Of a stretch of 64,000 nt of DNA, positions 46,980 to 54,961 are shown piece after piece. A program made the translations under genes and the position numbers. This DNA comes from Flavobacterium haoranii (lineage in GTDB: Bacteria > Bacteroidota > Bacteroidia > Flavobacteriales > Flavobacteriaceae), in assembly GCF_009363055.1 (NCBI RefSeq), contig NZ_CP045292.1, positions 310,001 to 374,000 of the forward strand, in the 5' to 3' direction. Within the stretch, counting starts at the first letter, position 1. Each line of letters opens with the position of its first letter. The notes beneath the pieces were generated by a model. It was not told the DNA's origin, did not search any database, and saw only the letters and a list, made by a program, of their open reading frames with translations.

Positions 46980-47684
46980 TTATTTTTTGTCTTTTTTCTT
47001 GAAAATACGTTTATAGAAAGGTTCTTTTTCAGTTTTATTTTTTGGATCCGTTTTTGCGTTTTTCTTTAATTCTTTTTCTTTGGCTTTAGCTTCTTTTTGT
47101 TTTTCTTTTTCAAGCTTTTCTAACTCGCGATCTTTTTGCTTTTGCTCTTTTAAAGCCGCTTTTTCTTCTTTTGTTAATTTCGGCTTTTTAATAAAAATTA
47201 CTCCGTTTTTATAGCGTGTAGTATCTTGTTTTACGAAATTAATCCAATAACCATGTTTTTTACCCGATTTGTAATAGCCTTTCTCAAGCATTTTACCCTC
47301 GACATTATAGCTGAAAAACTTACCTTGTTTTAAGCCACTACTGTATTCTTGCGTACTTTTTGTAGCGCCATTTTCAAACCAAGTTTTCCACAAACCTACC
47401 TTTAGACCTTTTTTTAAAGTGCCTTGCTCTGCTAATTGATTACTGTGGTAATACTTTTTGAAATCGCCATCTAAAACCTGACCAGCAACACCGCCTTCAG
47501 CTTTGTGAATTAAACCTCCTTTAAACCAAAAATACTCTTTATTGTGTTTTACACTAACCTTTTTATCAGTGGTATAAAACTCGTAACGAAAATCTTTATC
47601 GGATATTCTTTTAATGCTATAGGGATCAGTAGCAGCAAGTAAAACAAAACTTAATATGCTAACGAATAGTAACTTTTTCATTGT
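46980..47684 (-). CDS. MORN-repeat (YwqK-like) exported protein
   Basis: A 234-residue protein with the signal MKKLLFVSILSFVLLAATDP, several MORN repeats (YHSNQLAEQGTLKKGLKVG, WFENGATKSTQEYSSGLKQG), and a Lys/Glu-rich tail (KEEKAALKEQKQKDRELEKL) that is charged and probably helical. I chose the ATG at 47684, which begins the signal. It is the first gene of the pseudopilin operon, with no gap to the next. MORN proteins of this type are often called toxin-antitoxin components by homology; nothing here supports that role. Confidence 0.7.
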   Translation of the reverse strand, partial: TMKKLLFVSILSFVLLAATDPYSIKRISDKDFRYEFYTTDKKVSVKHNKEYFWFKGGLIHKAEGGVAGQVLDGDFKKYYHSNQLAEQGTLKKGLKVGLWKTWFENGATKSTQEYSSGLKQGKFFSYNVEGKMLEKGYYKSGKKHGYWINFVKQDTTRYKNGVIFIKKPKLTKEEKAALKEQKQKDRELEKLEKEKQKEAKAKEKELKKNAKTDPKNKTEKEPFYKRIFKKKDKK

Positions 47685-47699
47685 TGTAAAATTGTGCAG

Positions 47700-47728
47700 C
47701 AAATGTAATTATTTTTTTATCATTGCAA
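47700..47728 (-). promoter_or_regulatory. Promoter of the MORN-pseudopilin-GspF operon
   Basis: On the minus strand TTG (47728-47726), 18 bases, TACATTTG (47707-47700), 15 bases before the MORN gene ATG. Confidence 0.6.
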
Positions 47729-47751
47729 TTTTAATTAAACAATATAAAAAC

Positions 47752-47784
47752 AAAAGCCAGCTTTAAAAGCTAGCTTTTATTGTT
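47752..47784. terminator. Hairpin upstream of the pseudopilin operon
   Basis: Imperfect stem AAAAGCCAGCT/AGCTAGCTTTT. Similar in sequence to the terminator at 43809-43844, so the operon is bracketed by two related hairpins. Confidence 0.55.
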
Positions 47785-47830
47785 ATTTTTTAATCTTTAC
47801 CACGCGAAAGATTCGCGCGGGAGCGGGAGT

Positions 47831-47908
47831 TTAACTTGTATGCTAAATACTGTTTTTTAATAACTTATTTTAATATTTATTTTATGCCCTAGTTTACTAC
47901 ATTACCCG
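47831..47908 (-). repeat. RHS cassette trailer, copy 2
   Basis: Inverted copy of 43656-43734, downstream of the cassette 2 immunity gene. Next to it (47800-47830, 47912-47945) are GC-rich dyads with CGCGCGGGAGCG and CTCGCGGTAGCG, of a type also seen at 49490-49545. Confidence 0.75.
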
Positions 47909-47947
47909 TTGTGTCCACGAGCTAGAATCTCGCGGTAGCGTTACCGA

Positions 47948-48343
47948 TTATTTATAACTGTTTTTCTTCTCGTATTCTAAAGCTTTTTTTTTAGCTTCAA
48001 ATAAATTAAAATTATCTTTTTTCAAATATGATTGAAATTGTTGAAATAAAATTAAATTATTTACTGTAATACTGTTTTGCTTGTTTGCAAACATAAAGCT
48101 ATCAATTGCAGAAGAACAATTTAGGTTTTCCTTTGAATTTTCCATTACAGCTTCATGAATAATTTTTGAATAATCTCCATATGAATTAATTGATGACTGT
48201 TTTAGAGAACTTAAAATAGTGTCTGATTTGGACTCTATTTTAATCTTTATTTGTTCAAAACAACATTCTAAATTACTTTCTTTTGGAGATGAACAATTGC
48301 ACAAAACACAAACAAATATAATAGTTAAAGTTATAAATCGCAT
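47948..48343 (-). CDS. Immunity lipoprotein of cassette 2 (putative)
   Basis: A 131-residue lipoprotein: MRFITLTIIFVCVLCNCSSP with lipobox cysteine near residue 17, then a helical body (SIKIESKSDTILSSLKQSS). It follows toxin tip 2 by 2 bases. The role is inferred from its place and periplasmic signal. Confidence 0.6.
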   Translation of the reverse strand: MRFITLTIIFVCVLCNCSSPKESNLECCFEQIKIKIESKSDTILSSLKQSSINSYGDYSKIIHEAVMENSKENLNCSSAIDSFMFANKQNSITVNNLILFQQFQSYLKKDNFNLFEAKKKALEYEKKNSYK

Positions 48344-48345
48344 AT

Positions 48346-49323
48346 CTAATTAATTTTTACTTTTTCCATTGATGATTTTGCTTCTGATTTATTAAAATAA
48401 GGATCACCTAAAGAAGAAGTGCCATCAAATATTTCAGAATCAGTAAAATTTTTATATTCAGGATATTGTGATTCTAAATTTTGCCTTACTAATTTTCTAT
48501 ATTTTTCTACAGAAAACTTACCCATTTCTTCTCCACTTGGAGGAACTAAATATAAATCTATATTGTTAGATAATGACCATTGTAAATCGCCTCCAGAAGC
48601 AAAACCTGATAACTCATTTGAAAAATTAAGTGGTCCTCCCCATGGATGAGTGTGGATAGTAGTTGAACGCTTCCATCCTTTTATTCCAATTGATTTTTCT
48701 GGATCAACTACCGCACTATTTCCTGGTACATATTTTGGACCTTCGGCTGTTGTACCTAATGTAAAAACCTCCATCTTCCCTTTACCATTTGGATTTTCTA
48801 TTTGTTTTGTGAATAAAGACATGGCTTTTTCATTTGTTGAGTTTCTATTTTTTTTAGCCCAAAGAGATAATTGTTTATCTTGATTTAATTGATTGTTCTC
48901 ATACGCAGGAGTACTCATGTTATTAAAAATTCTTATGGTGTTCACATTTGGAGGAGTTTTTAATATTCTCTCAATGTTTACTTTCATTTTATTCAATTGA
49001 TTAACAAAGTCTTGTCTTACTATTTTGATTTCATTACTTGAACCATGTTTCCCTAATAATTTACCGTCAGAAGTGTAATAAAACTCTCTACCCTCTAAAT
49101 CAATACCATCAATAACCCTGTTTTCACTAAAAGCATATGGGCTATTCCAAGGATAATCTTTCTCAAGCGGATCAGGTGCAAAAAACCTACCCACTCTTGG
49201 GTCGTGCATTCTAAAGGTATAATTTAAAGAATTTCCTTCGCCTTTAATTTCGTCATCTTTTTCCTGTCCTTGGAAGCCGTAACGGTAATCTATACTAGGT
49301 CTGTCTGGATTTGGTACGAGCAT
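48346..49323 (-). CDS. Orphan RHS core and toxin tip 2, JAMM/DUF4329-like
   Basis: A 325-residue protein: RHS core at residues 12-55 ([13 protein letters not shown]...[11 protein letters not shown]), then a tip. The tip has STTIHTHPWGGPLNF and ASGGDLQW, the H-x-H-P...S-x-x-D pattern of JAB/MPN metallopeptidases, close to DUF4329 RHS tips (family recognition). It is a candidate isopeptidase or peptidase effector. Upstream frame again ends with a SFGM-type remnant of the missing repeat region. Its leader matches that of cassette 1. Confidence 0.72.
   Translation of the reverse strand: MLVPNPDRPSIDYRYGFQGQEKDDEIKGEGNSLNYTFRMHDPRVGRFFAPDPLEKDYPWNSPYAFSENRVIDGIDLEGREFYYTSDGKLLGKHGSSNEIKIVRQDFVNQLNKMKVNIERILKTPPNVNTIRIFNNMSTPAYENNQLNQDKQLSLWAKKNRNSTNEKAMSLFTKQIENPNGKGKMEVFTLGTTAEGPKYVPGNSAVVDPEKSIGIKGWKRSTTIHTHPWGGPLNFSNELSGFASGGDLQWSLSNNIDLYLVPPSGEEMGKFSVEKYRKLVRQNLESQYPEYKNFTDSEIFDGTSSLGDPYFNKSEAKSSMEKVKIN
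49171..49287 (-). repeat. RHS core repeat, copy 2
   Basis: Near-identical to 42131-42250 in inverted orientation and to 50784-50901 in direct orientation. Confidence 0.8.
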
Positions 49324-49397
49324 ACCAAAAGAACGGTAGTCATTTACTACTCAAAATTATTTGTAAGAACGTGTTGTAAATATACTATTAAAATTAA

Positions 49398-49427
49398 AAA
49401 CAGAACACCATTGTGATGCTCTGTTTT
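49398..49427 (-). terminator. Hairpin leader in front of RHS cassette 2
   Basis: AACAGA/TCTGTT hairpin matching the one at 41990-42024. The remaining gap to 49614 holds the dyads at 49490-49545 (CGCGAAGGGATTCGCG and ATCCGCGCTATCGG) and no gene. Confidence 0.6.
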
Positions 49428-49614
49428 ATTGCTTTATACTTAAACCATTTGTAACCAACTTGTTTTAACTGTTACTTTTTTTAAACCACGCGAAGGGATT
49501 CGCGCGGTAGCGGGGGGATTACAAATCCGCGCTATCGGGGTTACAAAAGCTCTCTTTTTTCATAGTTATTGTAGTCCTTTATTCCGTTTAAAATGTTTCC
49601 TATAGGTCTAATCA

Positions 49615-50130
49615 TTATCTTTTCTTTTTATCAGAACTTGTATAAAATGATCCTATAATGCCTTCTTTTTTCGTACAAAATATAATTGCATCTATAGAAT
49701 GGTTAAAGTAATTAAAAACATTTTTAAAGCGAAACACGTAATACATTTTATTTAGATGTAAAATATTTTCTTCTGATTCAATTTTTAAATAATAATCTTT
49801 TTTTTCATTCATTAAACGAACTGTATAAAAATCACCACTCTTACATTTTAAATTTAACAAACTTTCATATTTATCAGTCGTTTTTATTTTAAAGATAGAG
49901 TCTTCAAATATCATTTTATATTCCTTATCAATATTTATAGACTTATTACTAAAGTTCATTTTCAAACCGTAAATAGAAGGACAATCTTTAGATATAACTC
50001 TAGTTATAAAAATTAAAGGTTTTTCTTTATCTTTTGAAAAATCTACATATTCAATTTTACCGCATTCTTTGTCTTTCATACAACCACTTAGTAAAAAAAA
50101 TGTTAAAAATATAAAATCACTAATTTTCAT
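49615..50130 (-). CDS. Immunity lipoprotein of cassette 3 (putative)
   Basis: A 171-residue lipoprotein, [20 protein letters not shown] at the start with lipobox cysteine at residue 17. It overlaps the end of toxin tip 3 by 11 bases. The mature part is beta-like with several Lys/Asp pairs; no domain recognised. Confidence 0.6.
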   Translation of the reverse strand: MKISDFIFLTFFLLSGCMKDKECGKIEYVDFSKDKEKPLIFITRVISKDCPSIYGLKMNFSNKSINIDKEYKMIFEDSIFKIKTTDKYESLLNLKCKSGDFYTVRLMNEKKDYYLKIESEENILHLNKMYYVFRFKNVFNYFNHSIDAIIFCTKKEGIIGSFYTSSDKKKR

Positions 50131-50938
50131 TGCTTTCTTCTTTAATTTTTATATCTGCTTCTATGATTTTATCAATTTTATCATAGTCTTTTTTTGCTAT
50201 AGTATTTTTGTATTTTGGTAAAGATTGTATATCTTCTTTGGACGGACTAGACCATCTAACTTCTCCATAATAATCGCCATGATCTAAGTCATTTTGTTCC
50301 TCTCTATCATACTTTCCGCTTAGGGTTGAAGTTACATGGAACTCTTCATGATTTAAAACTTTTGTAGCATTTTTTAGCTTATGCTCCTCAGAACCAATAT
50401 TACTTTTATTAACACCTATTAATATAATTCTACCTTCATTTGAAGTTTTCTTATATACATTATCAGAAACATCTTTTAAAACAGATGGATACTGCTCTTT
50501 GTATTTATTAAACTCGTCAATATTTGTAATTTGTAATTGCATTCCATCTGCAGGATAACCTTTAAATGAAAAATACATAATATTGTAATCTGTTTGGGAT
50601 TTTAATTTTTTATACATTTTCTTTCCAACATCTGTCTTTCTCTCAACTCTTATCATAGTTTTGTAACTATCATCTACACTCTTGTGGAACCAAACTTCTT
50701 CCTTTCCTTCAAGTTCAATATGAGCAATGAGTTTATTCCCACTAAAACTATATGGAGTATAATGTGGATAATCTTTAAACAACGGATCAACGGTAAAAAA
50801 CCTACCTACTCTCGGGTCGTGCATTCTAAAAGTGTAGTTTAATGAGTTTCCTTCACCTTTAATTTCGTCGTCTTTTTCTTGCCCTTGGAAGCCGTAACGG
50901 TAGCTATTGCTAGAACCGTGGCGGTTAGGGATTAGCAT
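50120..50938 (-). CDS. Orphan RHS core and toxin tip 3, HExxH metallopeptidase-like
   Basis: A 272-residue protein with the RHS core at residues 12-55, then a tip in which [20 protein letters not shown] carries the HExxH zinc motif (about residue 200) and a downstream [10 protein letters not shown] that may give the third ligand. The upstream frame reads DYYPFGM, the exact linker found in full RHS proteins, again without the repeats. The leader hairpin seen before cassettes 1 and 2 is missing here. Confidence 0.72.
   Translation of the reverse strand: MLIPNRHGSSNSYRYGFQGQEKDDEIKGEGNSLNYTFRMHDPRVGRFFTVDPLFKDYPHYTPYSFSGNKLIAHIELEGKEEVWFHKSVDDSYKTMIRVERKTDVGKKMYKKLKSQTDYNIMYFSFKGYPADGMQLQITNIDEFNKYKEQYPSVLKDVSDNVYKKTSNEGRIILIGVNKSNIGSEEHKLKNATKVLNHEEFHVTSTLSGKYDREEQNDLDHGDYYGEVRWSSPSKEDIQSLPKYKNTIAKKDYDKIDKIIEADIKIKEESNEN
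50784..50901 (-). repeat. RHS core repeat, copy 3
   Basis: Third copy of the 120-base RHS core, same orientation as copy 2. Confidence 0.8.
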
Positions 50939-51150
50939 TCCAAAAGGATAGTAGTCAAAAATTACACATTATCAATAAATACAATAGCTAACAAATTTTT
51001 AAATATTGTAAAAATTGCATAATTTTGCAGTTTTCGTCACTTTTTGATGTAAAAAATCGGCATTTTTTCGGCTATTTTTAAGAACGTTTTTACAGTTTAA
51101 ATGTAGTAAAAAAATAACAATAAATTTGAATAAATATTTTCAATAGTAAA

Positions 51151-52188
51151 ATGAAAAAAACACAAGATTTGGTTCCGTTGTTTAAACAAATGATTCGAGA
51201 ATCGGAAAACGGAAAGCGTTTAAAGAAAAATGGAGAAAAAATTACAGCAGGAACCATTGAGAATTATAAATATGTTTTGCACAACTTAATTCAGTTTTCT
51301 ACGGAAACTAATTTTGAATTGCGTGTGTGTAGTATTTTACGTTTAACCAAGCGTGAATTGCAATCGGAAAAAGCCTATTGGAAGAAGTTTTACAAAAACT
51401 TTACCGAATTTATGTATAAAAAAGGTTGTTTTGATAATTATGTGGGTGCGAATATAAAAGTGATTCGTGTTTTTTTTAATTACTTAAAAATAGAAAAAGA
51501 CATTTATACTGGCGATTTTCACAAACAATTTTATGTACGAAAAGAGGAAATTGATATTTTAGTTTTATCGCCAGAACAATTAAAGTTTTTAATTCACAAC
51601 AAAGAATTCGAAAGTCAGTTGGTTTCTACACAACGAAAAGTGAAAGATATTTTTGTGTTTGGTTGTACCACAGGTTTACGTTTTTCGGATATTTTTTTGT
51701 TAACCAATAAAAATTTTGAAAAAACAAATGACGAATGGTATTTGAAACTGAAGTCAAAAAAAACAAAAACCTATAGTTTTATAAAACTGCCGAGTTATGC
51801 CATTGATATTTACAAAAAGTACAAACCTACTAGCGATAGAAAATCCATTTTCGGAGAGAAGAATTTATCTAACTTCAATCGTTCTATAAAACGGATTGGT
51901 GAAATGGCTGGTTTTACAGATTCAGTTCATATATCAAGGGAAAAACAAGGGAAAACTAAGAAAATAGGAAATGCTTCTAATGATCGTTTTTGTGATAAAA
52001 TGAGTTCGCACATGATGCGTAGAACTGCAATTACTACGTTATTAATTTTAGGAATGCCAGAGCACCTTGTTCGTAAGATTAGCGGACATAGTCATGCGAG
52101 TAGTTCTTTTAATCGATATGTACATTATGCTCAGGCTTATATTGATAAAGAGATTGATAAGGTGTATAATAAACTAGAGGTTTATTGA
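51151..52188 (+). CDS. Tyrosine recombinase/integrase near the right end
   Basis: A 345-residue recombinase with an N-terminal SAM-like domain (LIQFSTETNFELRV) and a full catalytic set: Arg in GCTTGLRFSDIF (about residue 177), HMMRRTAITTLL (about 287-298), GH in ISGHSHASSSFNRYVHY with the Tyr. It is intact, unlike the left integrase, and is 334 bases from the right attachment site. It could be an excision or cassette recombinase of the element or of the RHS region. Confidence 0.85.
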   Translation: MKKTQDLVPLFKQMIRESENGKRLKKNGEKITAGTIENYKYVLHNLIQFSTETNFELRVCSILRLTKRELQSEKAYWKKFYKNFTEFMYKKGCFDNYVGANIKVIRVFFNYLKIEKDIYTGDFHKQFYVRKEEIDILVLSPEQLKFLIHNKEFESQLVSTQRKVKDIFVFGCTTGLRFSDIFLLTNKNFEKTNDEWYLKLKSKKTKTYSFIKLPSYAIDIYKKYKPTSDRKSIFGEKNLSNFNRSIKRIGEMAGFTDSVHISREKQGKTKKIGNASNDRFCDKMSSHMMRRTAITTLLILGMPEHLVRKISGHSHASSSFNRYVHYAQAYIDKEIDKVYNKLEVY

Positions 52189-52521
52189 GTGTTGTTATAG
52201 GATTCAAAAGTGCTTTAAAATAATAAAATATAAATTTTCTAATATATTTTTGGGGTTAAGAATTTAAAAATAGTACCTTACATTAAAATAGTCATTTATA
52301 GATTTAAAATTAAAATTTTATGAATTATAAACTTTTTGGACTAATTTATTTCAAATTAAAAACTTTTACATAAATTAGTTGGATAGTTTAAAAATATTAA
52401 TATTAGTTTTTAATTAATATGTTCTAATCTTGAACATAAAATTGAACACGATTTTTTAAAAAAGATAGCATTTTGATGCTCGCAAGCCCAATAAATACGT
52501 TTGTATTTTTCTAATTGCGAA
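52189..52521. other. Intergenic region before the right attachment site
   Basis: No gene seen. AT-rich DNA with a small dyad ACTAATTTA/TAAATTAGT near 52338-52378 and a hairpin at about 52466-52480. The sequence up to 52521 has no tRNA 5' half. Confidence 0.6.
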
Positions 52522-52565
52522 ATTCATAACCCTGAGGTCACGGGTTCAACTCCCGTCTTCGCTAC
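52522..52565 (+). repeat. Right attachment site (attR)
   Basis: 44 bases identical to the tRNA 3' part at 27922-27965 (see that entry). The base before it differs (A instead of G), which fixes the left edge of the repeat. Confidence 0.88.
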
Positions 52566-52572
52566 TAAAAAT

Positions 52573-52608
52573 AAACCCTAACTAATCAAACAGTTAGGGT
52601 TTTTTATT
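52573..52608 (+). terminator. Original tRNA terminator, displaced by the element
   Basis: Stem AAACCCTAACT/AGTTAGGGTTT with T run, directly after the right attachment site; before the insertion it would have ended the tRNA transcript. Confidence 0.8.
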
Positions 52609-52630
52609 TTGAAAATCTTGTTATCGTTAA

Positions 52631-52661
52631 TTGGTAAATTAACGAAATAGGTTTATCTTTG
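52631..52661 (+). promoter_or_regulatory. Promoter of mtaB
   Basis: TTG (52631-52633), 20 bases, TATCTTTG (52654-52661). Confidence 0.65.
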
Positions 52662-52707
52662 CGCTCCTCAATATTTTGACAACGAATTCATTAATTGAGT
52701 GTTACTT

Positions 52708-54036
52708 ATGGAAAACAAAAAGAAAGTTGCGTTTTATACGCTTGGATGTAAATTAAACTTTTCTGAAACATCCACCATTGCCAGAAATTTTCAAGAAGAA
52801 GGTTTTGATCGTGTTGACTTTGAAGAAGTAGCCGATATTTATGTAATCAATACGTGTTCGGTTACTGATAACGCCGATAAACAATTTAAACAAGTGGTTC
52901 GTAAAGCTCTACAAAAGAATGATAAGGCTTTTGTGGCTGCTGTGGGTTGTTATGCGCAGTTAAAACCAGAAGAATTAGCTGCTGTTGATGGTGTTGATTT
53001 GGTTTTAGGAGCTACTGAAAAATTCAAAATTACAGATTATATCAATGATTTGTCGAAAAACGACATGGGCGAAGTGCATTCTTGCGAAATCGAAGAAGCC
53101 GATTTTTATGTTGGAAGTTATTCTATTGGTGATAGAACTCGTGCGTTTTTAAAAGTACAAGATGGTTGTGATTATAAATGTACGTATTGTACGATTCCAT
53201 TGGCTAGAGGAATTTCTCGAAGCGATACTATGGAAAATGTAATGAAAAACGCAGCTGAAATTTCTGCTAAAGGAATTAAAGAAATTGTTTTAACGGGAGT
53301 TAATATTGGTGATTACGGAAAAGGAGAATTCGGAAACAAAAAACACGAACATACTTTTTTAGAATTGGTGCAACATTTAGACGAGGTTGAAGGAATCGAA
53401 CGTTTACGTATTTCTTCTATAGAACCAAATCTGTTGAAAAATGAAACGATTGAATTTGTTTCAAAAAGTAGAACATTTGTGCCGCATTTTCACATTCCAT
53501 TACAATCGGGTTCAAACGATATTTTAAAGAAAATGAAACGTCGTTATTTACGTGAATTATATGTAGATAGAGTTACGAAAATTCGTGAAGTAATGCCCCA
53601 TGCTTGTATTGGAGTTGATGTTATTGTTGGTTTTCCAGGTGAAACCGACGAGCATTTCTTAGAAACGTATCATTTCTTGAACGATTTAGATATTTCTTAT
53701 TTACACGTTTTTACGTATTCTGAAAGAGATAATACAGAAGCAGTAGATATGGATGGAGTAGTACCAAAGAATGTTCGTGCAAAACGCAGTAAAATGTTAC
53801 GCGGACTTTCAGTTAAAAAACGTAGAGCATTCTACGAAAGTCAAATTGGAACTACAAGAACAGTTTTGTTTGAAGGTGAAAATAAAGAAGGTTATATTCA
53901 TGGATTTACTGAAAATTATGTAAAAGTTATTACACCTTGGAATCCTGAATTAGTAAATACATTACATGAAGTGAACCTAACAAAAATAGATGAAGAAGGT
54001 CGCGTTCGAATTGAATTTGTAAATGAATTAGTTTAA
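52708..54036 (+). CDS. mtaB: tRNA t6A37 methylthiotransferase MtaB
   Basis: A 442-residue radical-SAM enzyme that adds a methylthio group to t6A37 of tRNAs reading ANN codons. N-terminal UPF0004 domain with FYTLGCKLNFSETS, NTCSVTDNAD and AAVGCYAQLKPEE; the radical-SAM cluster motif CDYKCTYC (C-x3-C-x2-C, about residue 155), and the C-terminal TRAM domain. I chose the ATG at 52708 rather than a GTG at 52699. The tRNA-Met neighbour is a chance link made by the chromosome. Confidence 0.92.
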   Translation: MENKKKVAFYTLGCKLNFSETSTIARNFQEEGFDRVDFEEVADIYVINTCSVTDNADKQFKQVVRKALQKNDKAFVAAVGCYAQLKPEELAAVDGVDLVLGATEKFKITDYINDLSKNDMGEVHSCEIEEADFYVGSYSIGDRTRAFLKVQDGCDYKCTYCTIPLARGISRSDTMENVMKNAAEISAKGIKEIVLTGVNIGDYGKGEFGNKKHEHTFLELVQHLDEVEGIERLRISSIEPNLLKNETIEFVSKSRTFVPHFHIPLQSGSNDILKKMKRRYLRELYVDRVTKIREVMPHACIGVDVIVGFPGETDEHFLETYHFLNDLDISYLHVFTYSERDNTEAVDMDGVVPKNVRAKRSKMLRGLSVKKRRAFYESQIGTTRTVLFEGENKEGYIHGFTENYVKVITPWNPELVNTLHEVNLTKIDEEGRVRIEFVNELV

Positions 54037-54039
54037 AAA

Positions 54040-54582
54040 TTATAAATCTAAAATTACATTGTAATTTTTTAAAGAAGCTAAAGACTCTTGCGAAGTATGA
54101 TCAAATTTTTCTTCAAGGGTTTTTAGCTTTTTCTTTTGATTTATTTTTCTAACTGCATCGAAAAATCGTCTTACTTCTTCTAAGTTTTTGATTTCCAATG
54201 CTGGAACTTTTGTATTGTTGCCTTCGTCATCTTTTGCAACCATTGTAAAATAACTCGAATTACAATGTTTTTTTACACCAGTTTGTATGTTTTCAGAATC
54301 AACACGAATACCAACAACCATTGAACTGTTACCTACATAGTTAACTGAAGCTTTTAAAGTAACTAATTCGCCAACTTCCACCGGATTTAAAAAATCTACA
54401 GTATCAACAGAAGCTGTAACACAATAGCAACCTGAATATTTAGAAGCAGAAGCAAAAGCAATTTGATCCATTAATTTTAAAAGATAACCACCATGAATTT
54501 TTCCACTAAAATTAGAATGAGAAGGCAACATTAATTCCGATAGTATAATTTTTGAAGCATCTACAGTATTAGTTGTTTTCAT
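54040..54582 (-). CDS. Acyl-CoA thioesterase, hotdog fold
   Basis: A 180-residue hotdog protein: LPSHSNFSGKIHGGYLLKLMD holds the active-site region (N-F-S-G-K-I-H-G-G) and DQIAFASASKYSGCYCVTASVD the second half of the motif. Hydrolyses acyl-CoA of unknown chain length. It is the last gene of a group with rmuC, overlapping the upstream gene by 14 bases. Confidence 0.85.
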   Translation of the reverse strand: MKTTNTVDASKIILSELMLPSHSNFSGKIHGGYLLKLMDQIAFASASKYSGCYCVTASVDTVDFLNPVEVGELVTLKASVNYVGNSSMVVGIRVDSENIQTGVKKHCNSSYFTMVAKDDEGNNTKVPALEIKNLEEVRRFFDAVRKINQKKKLKTLEEKFDHTSQESLASLKNYNVILDL

Positions 54583-54961
54583 TTGAATTGATATTAAAAT
54601 GAGGCGAATTTTCTTTTTCTACTTTTGTGATAAAATAACGAGTATCGCCCCACCAAAAAAATGTTCGATAACGTTCTATATAATCAACTTTTACATAGCT
54701 GCCTTGGTATTCTTTAAGTTGATTGATGATTTCTTGATTCTTGCCTTCAACTGAAAAGCTGAATATTTGCGCACCAGAAATTCCTTGACTCAATTCGCCT
54801 TCCCAAGTTTTTACTAAATAACCTTTATTACTAATTTTTATTAATTCACCAGAACGAACTCCTTCACTATACGGAACATAATACACAAAACTTATGTAAG
54901 CGATGCTTCCTAAAGCAAAAAATAAAACGAAATAGATAAATATTTTTTTAATTATGTTCAT
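54569..54961 (-). CDS. Membrane-anchored small protein between rmuC and the thioesterase
   Basis: A 130-residue protein with one N-terminal membrane segment (residues 8-28) and an exposed body (EGVRSGELIKISNKGYLVKT). Close relatives in flavobacteria are sometimes mislabelled 6-phosphogluconate dehydrogenase; no such domain is visible. Function unknown. It overlaps rmuC by 4 bases (ATGA). Confidence 0.7.
   Translation of the reverse strand: MNIIKKIFIYFVLFFALGSIAYISFVYYVPYSEGVRSGELIKISNKGYLVKTWEGELSQGISGAQIFSFSVEGKNQEIINQLKEYQGSYVKVDYIERYRTFFWWGDTRYFITKVEKENSPHFNINSNENN

Larger units (their letters stand above)
27922..52565. mobile_element. Integrative mobilizable element, 24.6 kb, in the tRNA-Met gene
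   Basis: Identical 44-bp copies of the tRNA 3' part lie at 27922-27965 and 52522-52565, exactly 24,600 bases apart. The second copy has no 5' half of a tRNA next to it, as expected of a displaced attachment site. In between are a tyrosine integrase directly beside the tRNA (frameshifted), a second intact integrase near the right end, a relaxase and MobC-like protein with a candidate oriT, a four-gene methylase/ATPase/nuclease operon, and RHS toxin cassettes around a pseudopilin operon. No T4SS, coupling protein or replication initiator is seen, so the element looks mobilizable in trans. Whether the pseudopilin genes came with the element or it formed by more than one event is open. Confidence 0.8.

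Noticed and set aside
46980..47684. An antitoxin, as MORN/YwqK proteins are sometimes labelled
   Set aside because: It has a signal peptide, heads the pseudopilin operon and has no toxin partner.
52522..52565. A second tRNA-Met gene
   Set aside because: Only the anticodon arm onward is present; the bases before 52522 cannot form the D-arm or the acceptor 5' strand.
54569..54961. 6-phosphogluconate dehydrogenase, the name given to some relatives
   Set aside because: It has 130 residues, a membrane anchor and no nucleotide-binding or catalytic motif of that enzyme.
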